A DNA stretch of 28,237 bases from Veillonellaceae bacterium UBA5809 (GTDB lineage: Bacteria > Bacillota > Negativicutes > Veillonellales > Dialisteraceae). Below are positions 1 to 6,834 of this stretch, one piece after another (the stretch's first letter is position 1; each line of letters opens with the position of its first letter). Below the pieces are notes generated by a model. The model was not told where the DNA came from and ran no database searches. It saw only the letters and a list, made by a program, of their open reading frames with translations. Where the stretch lies: assembly GCA_002417965.1 (NCBI GenBank), contig DIDD01000061.1, positions 1-28,237 on the forward strand. The letters run 5' to 3'. Made by a program: the position numbers and the translations under genes.

Positions 1-948
1 CCCATATACAGAAACAACCGCAATCATGCCTGATTTGAAAACTGACCCGCCTGCAACTTCACTGACATTTACCCTGCATGCCAGCAGAATAACTGCTGCA
101 ATAACGAGCATGCACATTTGAATCGCCGGCGTCATGGACAGCGGTACCCAGGCACCCTTGGCATTGGGTTCTAATGGCAGAAATACGGACGGAAAACTTC
201 CAAATAATGCAATCACTGCAATTCCTGTCAGAAATATCAATGTGGCACGGTAAGCTGTACGGGGAAGACTTCCCTCTACCGAACTGCCTTTTTTTTCTTC
301 ATAAATATAGGCAAATTGCTCAGGATCAGCAATTTTCTTCTGAAATTCCGGATCTTCCGCCAACTCTTTTCCACGGCGAAGGCTCCACAGTCCCGCCGCG
401 ATGACTCCGCATAATGTGGCAGGTACAGTAACCGCTAAGAGCTGTGCCACCCCTACCGGATAGGCAGTCCCTGCCAACAGTGCTACCATTGACACAATGA
501 CCACAGATGCCGGAGAAGCACAGATTCCCATCTGCGATGCCACAGAAGCGGCCGCCATAGGCCGTTCCGGCCGTATATTCTGACGTATGGCAATATCATA
601 AATAATAGGAAACATGGTATATACTACGTGCCCCGTACCGCATAGTACAGTCAAAAACCATGTCGTCACAGGCGCCAGTACAGTGATCTTTGTGGGATGG
701 CTGCGAAGAATTTTTTCTGCATATTTTAACATCACATCCAGGCCTTTGGACGCCTGGAGAAAACCGGAACAGGTCACGACTGCCATAATCGTAAGCATAA
801 CATCAATAGGCGGTTTTCCAGGCACCAGACCCACTGCAAAAACAAAGAATGCCAACCCCAGTCCCGATACCGCCGCCAGCCCCAATCCGCCAAACCGGAC
901 TCCCACAACAAGGCAGGCGATTAAAATAATAAATCCTATAAATTCCAT
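1..948 (-). CDS. dcuB: Anaerobic C4-dicarboxylate antiporter DcuB (C-terminus outside window)
   Basis: Inner-membrane carrier that exchanges fumarate, malate or aspartate for succinate during anaerobic growth. The reading frame is open from the ATG at 948 to the left edge, giving 316 residues of a family usually about 440 long, so roughly the last quarter is missing. The translation has long hydrophobic segments and blocks typical of DcuB rather than DcuA: PGKPPIDVML near residue 44, LCGTGHVVYT near 101, NIRPERPMAA near 124, and SGMIAVVSVYG at the truncated end. A GGGAGGAG ribosome site lies 5 bases before the ATG. It has its own promoter at 996-1024 and a palindrome just upstream, and follows the ssrA terminator, so it is probably an independent unit. 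The DcuB call rests on remembered similarity to the E. coli protein. Confidence 0.9.
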   Translation of the reverse strand, partial: MEFIGFIILIACLVVGVRFGGLGLAAVSGLGLAFFVFAVGLVPGKPPIDVMLTIMAVVTCSGFLQASKGLDVMLKYAEKILRSHPTKITVLAPVTTWFLTVLCGTGHVVYTMFPIIYDIAIRQNIRPERPMAAASVASQMGICASPASVVIVSMVALLAGTAYPVGVAQLLAVTVPATLCGVIAAGLWSLRRGKELAEDPEFQKKIADPEQFAYIYEEKKGSSVEGSLPRTAYRATLIFLTGIAVIALFGSFPSVFLPLEPNAKGAWVPLSMTPAIQMCMLVIAAVILLACRVNVSEVAGGSVFKSGMIAVVSVYG

Positions 949-995
949 ATAACTCCTCCCAATCATTTTCTATATCGATAAAAATCGTTCTTGTT

Positions 996-1024
996 ATTAT
1001 ACTGGATCGCATGGAATTATGCAA
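996..1024 (-). promoter_or_regulatory. Promoter for dcuB
   Basis: On the minus strand, TTGCAT (1024-1019) and TATAAT (1001-996) are separated by 17 bases. The predicted start near 990 leaves a leader of about 40 bases before the dcuB ATG. This is a standard sigma-70 type promoter. Confidence 0.75.
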
Positions 1025-1036
1025 TAGTCATATTTA

Positions 1037-1054
1037 ATGATTACATAAAATCAT
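1037..1054. promoter_or_regulatory. Inverted repeat, candidate Crp/Fnr-type operator upstream of dcuB
   Basis: ATGATT-N6-AATCAT is a perfect 6+6 inverted repeat centred about 55 bases upstream of the predicted dcuB transcription start. Crp/Fnr family sites have a similar TGA/TCA palindrome, and dcuB is anaerobically activated by FNR in enteric bacteria. Assigning a regulator is inference. Confidence 0.35.
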
Positions 1055-1083
1055 GAACAAAAAGGAATCCTCAATTTTTCACA

Positions 1084-1124
1084 TAAAAAAAGCCATGATC
1101 CATAAAATTGGAATCATCGCTTTT
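1084..1124 (-). terminator. Intrinsic terminator of ssrA
   Basis: Downstream of the tmRNA on the minus strand, AAAAGCGATGATTCC pairs with GGATCATGGCTTTT across an AT-rich loop, with one bulge and one G-G mismatch, and runs into a T tract. It separates ssrA from the dcuB promoter. Confidence 0.75.
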
Positions 1125-1161
1125 CTATAACATAAGGACCTAATCCTTGTCTTAATAATTA

Positions 1162-1506
1162 TGGTGGAGACGAGGGGAGTCGAACCCCTGTCCAAAAAGG
1201 CTGCCCCATAAACCTCTCCGAGTGCAGTTCCTGTTTTAAGTTTTTGGCAGAGTATCGTACAGGAACAAACTGCCCCTGCCTATCCAGGTTTGATTTTCCT
1301 CAGAGATACCGGGAATTTCTCTTTGGTATCCTGCTGATTGGTGTCTGTCCGGAGCCGCAGGAAAACACCGGAGAGACATTAGCAGATTAAGCTGCTAAAG
1401 CAAAATCACGTTTTGCGTTTATTGTTTCCCACCGTTTAGCGGGGTAGATGGAATCCCGACTCGCTGTTTATGATACACGCACTTCTGTCGAAACCGGTAC
1501 GTCCCC
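1162..1506 (-). ncRNA. ssrA: Transfer-messenger RNA (tmRNA)
   Basis: tmRNA rescues stalled ribosomes by adding a degradation tag. The ends form a tRNA-like acceptor: 5' GGGGACG pairs with 3' CGTCTCC (one G-U), followed by an encoded ACCA ending at 1162. A T-arm with GGGGTTCGACTCCCC is present. The tag reading frame lies at 1416-1387: resume codon GCA preceded by ATAAAC, then codons for AKRDFALAA and TAA. The tag's terminal ALAA is the canonical protease signal. The stop region forms the expected hairpin (TTAGCAG pairs with CTGCTAA). The gene lies just after smpB, its protein partner, and has its own promoter. Length is 345 bases, within the normal range. Confidence 0.97.
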
Positions 1507-1522
1507 ATAATGATTTACCTTA

Positions 1523-1551
1523 ATTGTATAGGACAGACAGTATCTTGTCAA
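1523..1551 (-). promoter_or_regulatory. Promoter for ssrA, overlapping the smpB stop codon
   Basis: A perfect TTGACA (1551-1546) and TACAAT (1528-1523) lie 17 bases apart on the minus strand, about 17 bases before the mature tmRNA 5' end. The TGA inside TTGACA is the smpB stop codon, so coding and promoter sequence share bases. Confidence 0.85.
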
Positions 1552-2015
1552 TCAAAACGTTTTTCCTTGATCCGCCGGTCCAAATCTCTCTTTGCATCGC
1601 GCTCTGCCATATCCTGCCTTTTATCATAGAGTTTTTTACCCGATGCCACTGCAATTTCGCATTTAATCTTTCCTCTTTTAAAATAAAGCCGCAGTGGAAT
1701 CAATGTATATCCCTTCTCTTTGAGAAGGGATTCCAGTTTCCTGATTTCTCTTCGATGCATCAGCAGTTTTCTCGTTCGCAGCGGATCATGATTGAAACGG
1801 TTTCCCTGCTCATAAATACTGATATGGGCATTCCAGAGCCATAGTTCATCTTTGTCAATTTTCACAAAGCTGTCGCGCAGATTGGCTTTCCCTGCCCGGA
1901 TTGATTTAACTTCTGTCCCCGTCAGAGCCACTCCGGCTTCATAGGTCTCATGAATGAAGTAATTATGGAAAGCCTTTCGGTTGACTGATACCGAGGGCAC
2001 TGCTCCATTCTTCAT
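1548..2015 (-). CDS. smpB: SsrA-binding protein SmpB
   Basis: Small OB-fold RNA-binding protein that binds the tRNA-like part of tmRNA and brings it to stalled ribosomes. The 155-residue translation matches the family along its length: NRKAFHNYFIHETYEAGVAL near the start, GTEVKSIRAGKANLRDSF, the conserved HDPLRTRKLLMHRREI block, and the basic C-terminal tail KKLYDKRQDMAERDAKRDLD that folds in the ribosomal A site. Its ATG overlaps the rnr stop by four bases (ATGA), showing translational coupling, and ssrA follows directly. Length is typical for the family (about 150-160). Confidence 0.97.
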   Translation of the reverse strand: MKNGAVPSVSVNRKAFHNYFIHETYEAGVALTGTEVKSIRAGKANLRDSFVKIDKDELWLWNAHISIYEQGNRFNHDPLRTRKLLMHRREIRKLESLLKEKGYTLIPLRLYFKRGKIKCEIAVASGKKLYDKRQDMAERDAKRDLDRRIKEKRFD

Positions 2016-4108
2016 CGCTTCTTCCCCCTTCCGGATTTTCCAGATGTCCGCCTGTGTGAGCGGCTCTCTGTTCCTTTTTTCCCTTGATTCTTTTCCATTT
2101 TTTTTCTGCTGCGCTGTGTAATATTGCGGATACGTTTTTCCAAATCAAGAGGTGACGTAATTTCTCCAAGGACAAAATCGATTTCCTTTTTGTCCTTGTC
2201 TGCTTTAATAAGTGTCACTGTAACCGGCATTCCCAACATATAACGCTGCCCTCCGTACTGGCCCCGGAGAGACAGGGTATCTTCATCATAGACATAATTA
2301 TCATCATCCATGCTGTCTACATGAACCAACCCTTCGGCTCCGTTATCAAGTCCTACAAAAATGCCGAATCGGGTAACACCCGTAATATGTGCCTCAAAAA
2401 CTTCTCCTACATAAGGAACCATGTATTCTGTCATTTTTAAATCCACGGTATCCCTTTCTGCATCCACAGAAGCCTGTTCACGGACTGAGCAGTGAGCTGA
2501 TGCCCTTTCGAGGAATTCTTTCTGCCTGTCCAGCATTTTATCTCCCGGATGCCCATAAAGAGCCTGCCTGATGAGACGGTGCACCATCAAATCGGGATAG
2601 CGCCTGATAGGAGATGTAAAATGGGTATAACATGAAGAAGCAATTCCAAAATGCCCAATATTTTCAGTACTGTAACAAGCCTGCGGAAGAGCACGGAGCG
2701 TCATTATTTCAATGACTGGATAGGCCTGTGTGTCTTTGGCTGAAGCTAAAAATTTCTGTATATCACCCGGTGCAGGATCCTTTGTCAGATGAATAGGCAA
2801 TCCCAAAATTTCCGTCAGTTTTCTCAGCGAATCCAATTTTTCCGCATCCGGCCCACCATGTACCCGGTATACCGCTGTGTGGCCTGTATCCCTCAAAAAT
2901 CTGGCCACTGCCTCATTAGCCGCAATCATAGCATCTTCAATCATTTTTTCCGCTTCATCACGGACCCGTTTTTCGATCCGCACCGGCTGTCCCATATCGT
3001 CAAGAATCACCTTATATTCAGGAAAATCAAAATCAATGGCCCCTCTCCGCGCACGGGACTGACGCAAAACAGATGCACACTCTCTCAGTGTGTTCAGCAT
3101 GGGCATAAAGTCCCTCAGATCCTCAGGCACAATCCCCTCGTGAAAACCCTTATTGACTTCTGCATAATTGCATCTTCTTCCGACATGAATTAAAGACGGC
3201 GTCAGTTTTTCCACCGTCACAGTTCCGTCCTGGGCTACGTCCATGACACAGGACATGGCATAACGGTCCTCTCCTGCATTCAGGCTGCATATTCCATTGG
3301 ACAGCTGAAATGGCAGCATGGGAATCACACGGTCAGCCAGATATACGCTGGTTCCTCTTTTATATGCTTCCTGATCCAGTTCCGTCTCTTTTTTTACATA
3401 GCGGCTTACATCAGCAATATGGACTCCCAGTTGATAGTGCCCATTTTCCTTTTTTTGGCAGAACACTGCATCATCCAGATCCTTGGCATCTGCTCCGTCA
3501 ATGGTAACCAGCGGAAGATTTCTGAAATCCGCTGTGCGGTTCTCCTCCCGGACTTCCTGCGGAAGATGTTCCGCTTCATTAATGACCCCTTCCGGAAAAA
3601 CATGGGGCAGTTTATGCTGTGCAATAATTACAGTAATATCCAGCCCTTTGTCACCTTCATAACCGATGATTTCTGCCACACGGCCTCTGGCATTTTGCTG
3701 TCTTTCCGGCCACTGTGTAATTCTTACAATCACCCTTGCACCGCTCCGGGCCTCCTGAGACTGTCCGCGCGGCACATCAATAAGAACGCCGATTTTCTCA
3801 TCAATAGGCGTAACACGGCCTCCTTCTTCAGTCAGCTCAAAAGTCCCCACAACTGTCTCATTGGCTCTTTCTAAAATACGGGTCACACGCCCCTCCGTCC
3901 TATGAAGACCATTGGATGAAGAAAAGGTAACCACTTCCACCCGGTCATTATTCATCGCCGTACGGCGGTCCTTTTCCGCGATATAAATATCTTCATGAAG
4001 GGCATCCGTCAAAAGAAAGCCAAAACGCACTCCGTAGGATTTATAAATCCCTTCGACCCTTGTTTCCGGCGGGTACGCCGACTTGAGTCCTTTTGATCCT
4101 TGTTCCAT
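2012..4108 (-). CDS. rnr: Ribonuclease R (RNB-family exoribonuclease)
   Basis: Processive 3'-to-5' exoribonuclease that degrades structured RNA and works with tmRNA-SmpB in clearing non-stop mRNA. Visible domains in 698 residues: cold-shock/OB segments at about 17-170, the RNB catalytic domain at about 190-530 with the metal-binding block DGADAKDLDDAV (204-215) and YTHFTSPIRRYPDL (494-507), an S1 domain at about 567-649 (GVTRFGIFVGL), and a basic tail rich in Lys, Arg and Ser. It starts almost directly at the first OB fold, so the N-terminal winged-helix domain found in longer RNase R proteins (about 780-810 residues) appears absent. The ribosome site is AGGAG before the ATG. A terminator lies between secG and this gene. 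smpB is translationally coupled downstream. Confidence 0.95.
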   Translation of the reverse strand: MEQGSKGLKSAYPPETRVEGIYKSYGVRFGFLLTDALHEDIYIAEKDRRTAMNNDRVEVVTFSSSNGLHRTEGRVTRILERANETVVGTFELTEEGGRVTPIDEKIGVLIDVPRGQSQEARSGARVIVRITQWPERQQNARGRVAEIIGYEGDKGLDITVIIAQHKLPHVFPEGVINEAEHLPQEVREENRTADFRNLPLVTIDGADAKDLDDAVFCQKKENGHYQLGVHIADVSRYVKKETELDQEAYKRGTSVYLADRVIPMLPFQLSNGICSLNAGEDRYAMSCVMDVAQDGTVTVEKLTPSLIHVGRRCNYAEVNKGFHEGIVPEDLRDFMPMLNTLRECASVLRQSRARRGAIDFDFPEYKVILDDMGQPVRIEKRVRDEAEKMIEDAMIAANEAVARFLRDTGHTAVYRVHGGPDAEKLDSLRKLTEILGLPIHLTKDPAPGDIQKFLASAKDTQAYPVIEIMTLRALPQACYSTENIGHFGIASSCYTHFTSPIRRYPDLMVHRLIRQALYGHPGDKMLDRQKEFLERASAHCSVREQASVDAERDTVDLKMTEYMVPYVGEVFEAHITGVTRFGIFVGLDNGAEGLVHVDSMDDDNYVYDEDTLSLRGQYGGQRYMLGMPVTVTLIKADKDKKEIDFVLGEITSPLDLEKRIRNITQRSRKKMEKNQGKKGTESRSHRRTSGKSGRGKKR

Positions 4109-4137
4109 ATATATCTCCTATCTGGTTTCCGTAAAAT

Positions 4138-4168
4138 AAAAGAGCCCCGCTTTACGCAAGGCCCTTTT
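4138..4168 (-). terminator. Intrinsic terminator between secG and rnr
   Basis: On the minus strand AAAAGGGCCTTGC pairs with GCGGGGCTCTTTT (13 pairs including several G-U) around a short GTAAA loop, followed by TTTTATTTT. It starts 2 bases after secG and ends 30 bases before the rnr ATG, so it should limit read-through from the cysS-secG unit into rnr-smpB. No clear rnr promoter was found in the remaining gap. Confidence 0.75.
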
Positions 4169-4169
4169 A

Positions 4170-4406
4170 TCAAAATGTATTTAAATATCGTCCAAGTCCA
4201 ATACAGATGACCGCGAATAAAATGCCCAGAATCACTGTAAATTTGGAAAGCACGGCATCCTTTCCTCTGGCCTTGCCGCCAAAGAAAGAATCCGATGAAC
4301 CGCCGACGGCAGCTCCCATACCTGCTGTTTTGGCTTCCTGAAGGACAATGACCAAAATCAGCAAAATGGAAACAATCATGGCTATGGAAATTAAAAAGAT
4401 CTTCAA
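4170..4406 (-). CDS. secG: Preprotein translocase subunit SecG
   Basis: Small membrane subunit of the SecYEG protein-export channel. The 78-residue product has two hydrophobic helices (about residues 3-22 and 56-74) flanking the glycine-rich cytoplasmic loop with the family signature LQEAKTAGMGAAVGG and FFGGKARGKD. The start is TTG at 4406, overlapping the upstream sigma-factor stop (TTGA), with a strong AAGGAGG site 7 bases before it. This start gives a family-typical protein. secG next to rnr and smpB is a common Firmicute arrangement. Confidence 0.93.
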   Translation of the reverse strand: MKIFLISIAMIVSILLILVIVLQEAKTAGMGAAVGGSSDSFFGGKARGKDAVLSKFTVILGILFAVICIGLGRYLNTF

Positions 4407-5044
4407 AGCTGTTCCTCCTTTATATGGGCCGATGACCAGCGGTTCCTGATCTTACCGCGGATACGCTGCATGGCATTATCAACACTTTTAACCGGAATAT
4501 CCAGACGGAAAGCAATTTCTCCGTAAGAATATCCCTCCAGCCACTCACTGACTACACGTTTCTCAAAAGGAGAGACCGTCTTAAAAAGGATGGCCTTCAT
4601 ATCCGCCGTTTCATCAGTCTGTATCATAATGGTTTCCGGGCTCTGCCCCATTCTGCGGCTTTCTCCCTGCCCCCGTGCAGAGGATGTCTCTGAAAGAGAA
4701 TCAGAAGCACGCAGTGCCTCTCTCAGTATCTGGTGTTTTCCTGCATGAAACGAATCAAGAAGTTTACTGACACTCCCTCTGATGCATCGGTCGGCAAACG
4801 TATGAAAAGAAGCCCCTCTGCAGGAGTCAAAATGGATCGCTGCATACCAGAGTCCTATCAGGCCTTCCTGCAGCAGATCGTCTTTCCATGCATCTTCCAC
4901 AAAATAACCGGATACACACTGTCTCACATAATTATTATATCGGCTGATCAAAAGGGAAAGAGCCCTTCCGTTTCCCTCTCTGATCACTGATGCCAGTTTT
5001 TCATCAGACATATCCAGCAGCTCTTCTGTCGAAAAATTCTTCAT
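4403..5044 (-). CDS. SigH-like sigma-70 family RNA polymerase sigma factor
   Basis: Group 3 type sigma factor resembling SigH of sporulating Firmicutes. The 213-residue product has a region 2 helix set at about residues 28-100 (LISRYNNYVRQCV, then DDLLQEGLIGLWYAAIHFD and SFHTFADRCIRGSV) and a region 4 helix-turn-helix near the C-terminus (GYSYGEIAFRLDIPVKSVDNA). The ATG at 5044 is chosen because GGTGG lies 8 bases upstream. A longer frame from a TTG at 5080 has no ribosome site and would begin inside a possible -10 element. It is coupled to secG by a TTGA overlap and lies 60 bases after yacP. Its target genes cannot be seen here. In non-sporulating relatives SigH homologues may control competence or stress genes (inference). 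Confidence 0.85.
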   Translation of the reverse strand: MKNFSTEELLDMSDEKLASVIREGNGRALSLLISRYNNYVRQCVSGYFVEDAWKDDLLQEGLIGLWYAAIHFDSCRGASFHTFADRCIRGSVSKLLDSFHAGKHQILREALRASDSLSETSSARGQGESRRMGQSPETIMIQTDETADMKAILFKTVSPFEKRVVSEWLEGYSYGEIAFRLDIPVKSVDNAMQRIRGKIRNRWSSAHIKEEQL

Positions 5045-5068
5045 GACATAAACCACCATTATTTTTTC

Positions 5069-5097
5069 ATTATAAATCAAAAAAAACGATTCCGCAA
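5069..5097 (-). promoter_or_regulatory. Candidate promoter before the sigma-factor gene
   Basis: A perfect TATAAT (5074-5069) has TTGCGG (5097-5092) 17 bases upstream. The -35 element is weak. It would allow the sigma factor and secG to be expressed apart from the T-box-controlled upstream genes. Confidence 0.4.
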
Positions 5098-5104
5098 GAA
5101 AAGA

Positions 5105-5629
5105 TCAGATTTTTTTGCCTGATTTTCTCAATTTATCCAGTTTATCTCTTACCTCCTGGGATATTTCTCCTCCAATTTCTCTTCTTTTCAGCTGCTGTCC
5201 TCTTTCTTGTATAAAATCCCTCTGTATTTTTTTATCTTGTGAAACCATGCGCCAAAACTCTTCTACTGCTATCCGGTATGCACCGCTTCCAAGGACTTGA
5301 TTCTGTTCAGGACCGTCTGATGTTACTACATAGATATGTCTGTATTCTCCACGTCTCTGATAAGTCTGTTTTTCAATATAACTGTCCGCAGTCATACGGG
5401 CCGGCGTAAATACGATCTTCACAGAATGTGACAGTTTATGAACTGACTCTTTCAGTGACTGGTTTTGTCCGTCAAAGACAATGATCACTTCCGCATCATT
5501 GTGAGCGCCATAGTCAAGCATCATTTCCGTTAGTTTTTCGCGGCCGTTAGAAATATTATCTTTTTCAGTAAAGACCTTCTTTAAGCAGAAAATTACATTA
5601 TAGCCGTCAATCAGATAAAGAGGGCGCAT
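5105..5629 (-). CDS. NYN-domain endoribonuclease, YacP/Rae1 family
   Basis: PIN-like NYN nuclease family. The B. subtilis homologue Rae1 (YacP) cuts mRNA on the ribosome. The 174-residue product starts with the signature PLYLIDGYNVIF (Asp and Asn of the active site at about residues 8 and 11), continues with VIIVFDGQNQ near residue 52, ARMTADSYIEKQ near 78 and VVTSDGPEQNQ near 101, all carrying the conserved acidic residues, and ends in a basic region. The ATG at 5629 is preferred because GGGTG lies upstream and the product matches the family length of about 170. An ATG at 5662 would add 11 residues with no ribosome site. The gene overlaps the end of rlmB by 23 bases, in the usual mrnC-rlmB-yacP-sigH order. 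Confidence 0.88.
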   Translation of the reverse strand: MRPLYLIDGYNVIFCLKKVFTEKDNISNGREKLTEMMLDYGAHNDAEVIIVFDGQNQSLKESVHKLSHSVKIVFTPARMTADSYIEKQTYQRRGEYRHIYVVTSDGPEQNQVLGSGAYRIAVEEFWRMVSQDKKIQRDFIQERGQQLKRREIGGEISQEVRDKLDKLRKSGKKI

Positions 5630-6374
5630 CGTTTTCACCCGCTCTCTGTTTCCTGGCTTCATATAAAAGAAGGGCTGCTGCCACAGAAAGATTTAAAGAT
5701 GATATTTGTCCCATCATGGGAATGCGGACACAGAAATCACACATTTTTTTTGTCAAGGGGCTCATGCCTTTGCCTTCTGCACCAATAACAATAACCAGGG
5801 GTCCCTTCATATTGGCTTCATAGTAAAGACCGCTTCCGTCCATATCGGCGCCGACAACCCAAAATCCTTTTTTTTTCAAATCTTCCAATGTCTGACGTAT
5901 ATTCCCTATTCTGCAAACCGGCATATAAGAAGAAGCCCCTGCAGAAGCCTTTACAGCAGCCGGTGTTACCTGACAGTTTCTGTTGCGTGGAATCAGAACA
6001 GCCGCCGCCCCCGAACATTCTGCTGTTCTGATGACTGCACCAAGGTTTCTGACATCCTGTATTCCGTCAAGAAGAATCAAAAAGGGATCTTTTCCTTTGG
6101 AAGCAAGCAGGATTTCATCCAGCACCTGATACTGATAAGGCTTGATAAGCGCCATCACTCCCTGGCTCACCAGATGAGGAATATACTTTTCCATCTGGCG
6201 GGTATCCGCAATGCTGACCGGAATCCCTTTCTCCTCTGCCGCCTCTTTCAGCTTCAGGAGTTGTCTGTCCCCTCCCTTCCGCAAAAAAATTTCTTTTACC
6301 TGATCTGCAGCCAGAGCTTCTCTTACACTATTTCGGCCGCCTATATACATGCTTTCTTCTATATTATCTCTCAT
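5607..6374 (-). CDS. rlmB: 23S rRNA 2'-O-methyltransferase, TrmH/SpoU family (RlmB type)
   Basis: SPOUT methyltransferase that methylates a ribose in 23S rRNA (Gm2251 in E. coli). The 255-residue product has the N-terminal substrate-binding domain (GGRNSVREAL to about residue 80) and the knotted catalytic domain with motif 1 NLGAVIRTAECSGA near 111, motif 2 VIVIGAEGKGMS near 195 and motif 3 IPMMGQISSLNLSVAAALLLYE near 219. The ATG has GGAGG 8 bases upstream and overlaps mrnC by 11 bases. Substrate nucleotide is inferred from the operon position next to mrnC and cysS, which is typical for the Firmicute RlmB/YacO protein. Confidence 0.92.
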   Translation of the reverse strand: MRDNIEESMYIGGRNSVREALAADQVKEIFLRKGGDRQLLKLKEAAEEKGIPVSIADTRQMEKYIPHLVSQGVMALIKPYQYQVLDEILLASKGKDPFLILLDGIQDVRNLGAVIRTAECSGAAAVLIPRNRNCQVTPAAVKASAGASSYMPVCRIGNIRQTLEDLKKKGFWVVGADMDGSGLYYEANMKGPLVIVIGAEGKGMSPLTKKMCDFCVRIPMMGQISSLNLSVAAALLLYEARKQRAGENDAPSLSD

Positions 6375-6834
6375 CTGAAAATTCCTCCGCCAAAAATTTT
6401 AATGAACAATTCATCAAAAAATGAAGGCGATCTGCCTGGCCTGATAAATAGAGATATCCAAGTAAAGCTTCAAAAGCTGTGGATTCCCTGTATTCTTCTA
6501 CAGTGGCACTTTTGGGAACGGTGGAATGAGTATTTCGTCCTCTACGGCATATTTTCAATTCCCTCTCTGATAAAAGATCTCTAATACGCAAAAGGACTCT
6601 GCACTGGACCCGGGCTGACACCATATCCGCTGCCAGACTGTGAAGAATCTGAACGGAATAAATTCCTGTATAAATCAAGGAACGGCGGATAAAAAATGAC
6701 CAGCATACATCCCCCATATAAGCCAGAGTCAATGCATCCATACGGAAAGCATCTTCTTCATACAAAGTCTGTGGTTCTCTGCCTATCTTCGATTCCATCT
6801 GCTTTTTCAGAAACTGAACTCTCTTAAAATCCAC
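6364..6834 (-). CDS. mrnC: Mini-ribonuclease III
   Basis: RNase III-like enzyme without a double-stranded-RNA-binding domain that matures 23S rRNA ends in Firmicutes. The GTG at 6834 is chosen because AGGTGG lies 7 bases upstream; the product is then 156 residues beginning MDFKRVQFLKKQ. Catalytic-domain blocks are LTLAYMGDVCWSFFIRR near residue 36, RRGRNTHSTVPKSATVEEYR near 97 and the acidic FEALLGYLYL near 122. The usual family block is GDAxxE; here the position of that Glu is Ser (GDVCWS), while the Asp and the FEALLGYL Glu remain. It overlaps cysS by 11 bases and rlmB by 11 bases, so it is co-transcribed and coupled. Confidence 0.9.
   Translation of the reverse strand: MDFKRVQFLKKQMESKIGREPQTLYEEDAFRMDALTLAYMGDVCWSFFIRRSLIYTGIYSVQILHSLAADMVSARVQCRVLLRIRDLLSERELKICRRGRNTHSTVPKSATVEEYRESTAFEALLGYLYLSGQADRLHFLMNCSLKFLAEEFSDER

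Noticed and set aside
5706..6584. 292-residue plus-strand ORF
   Set aside because: It lies opposite rlmB and mrnC, has no recognisable family and has Cys/Ser/His-rich composition typical of an antisense shadow.
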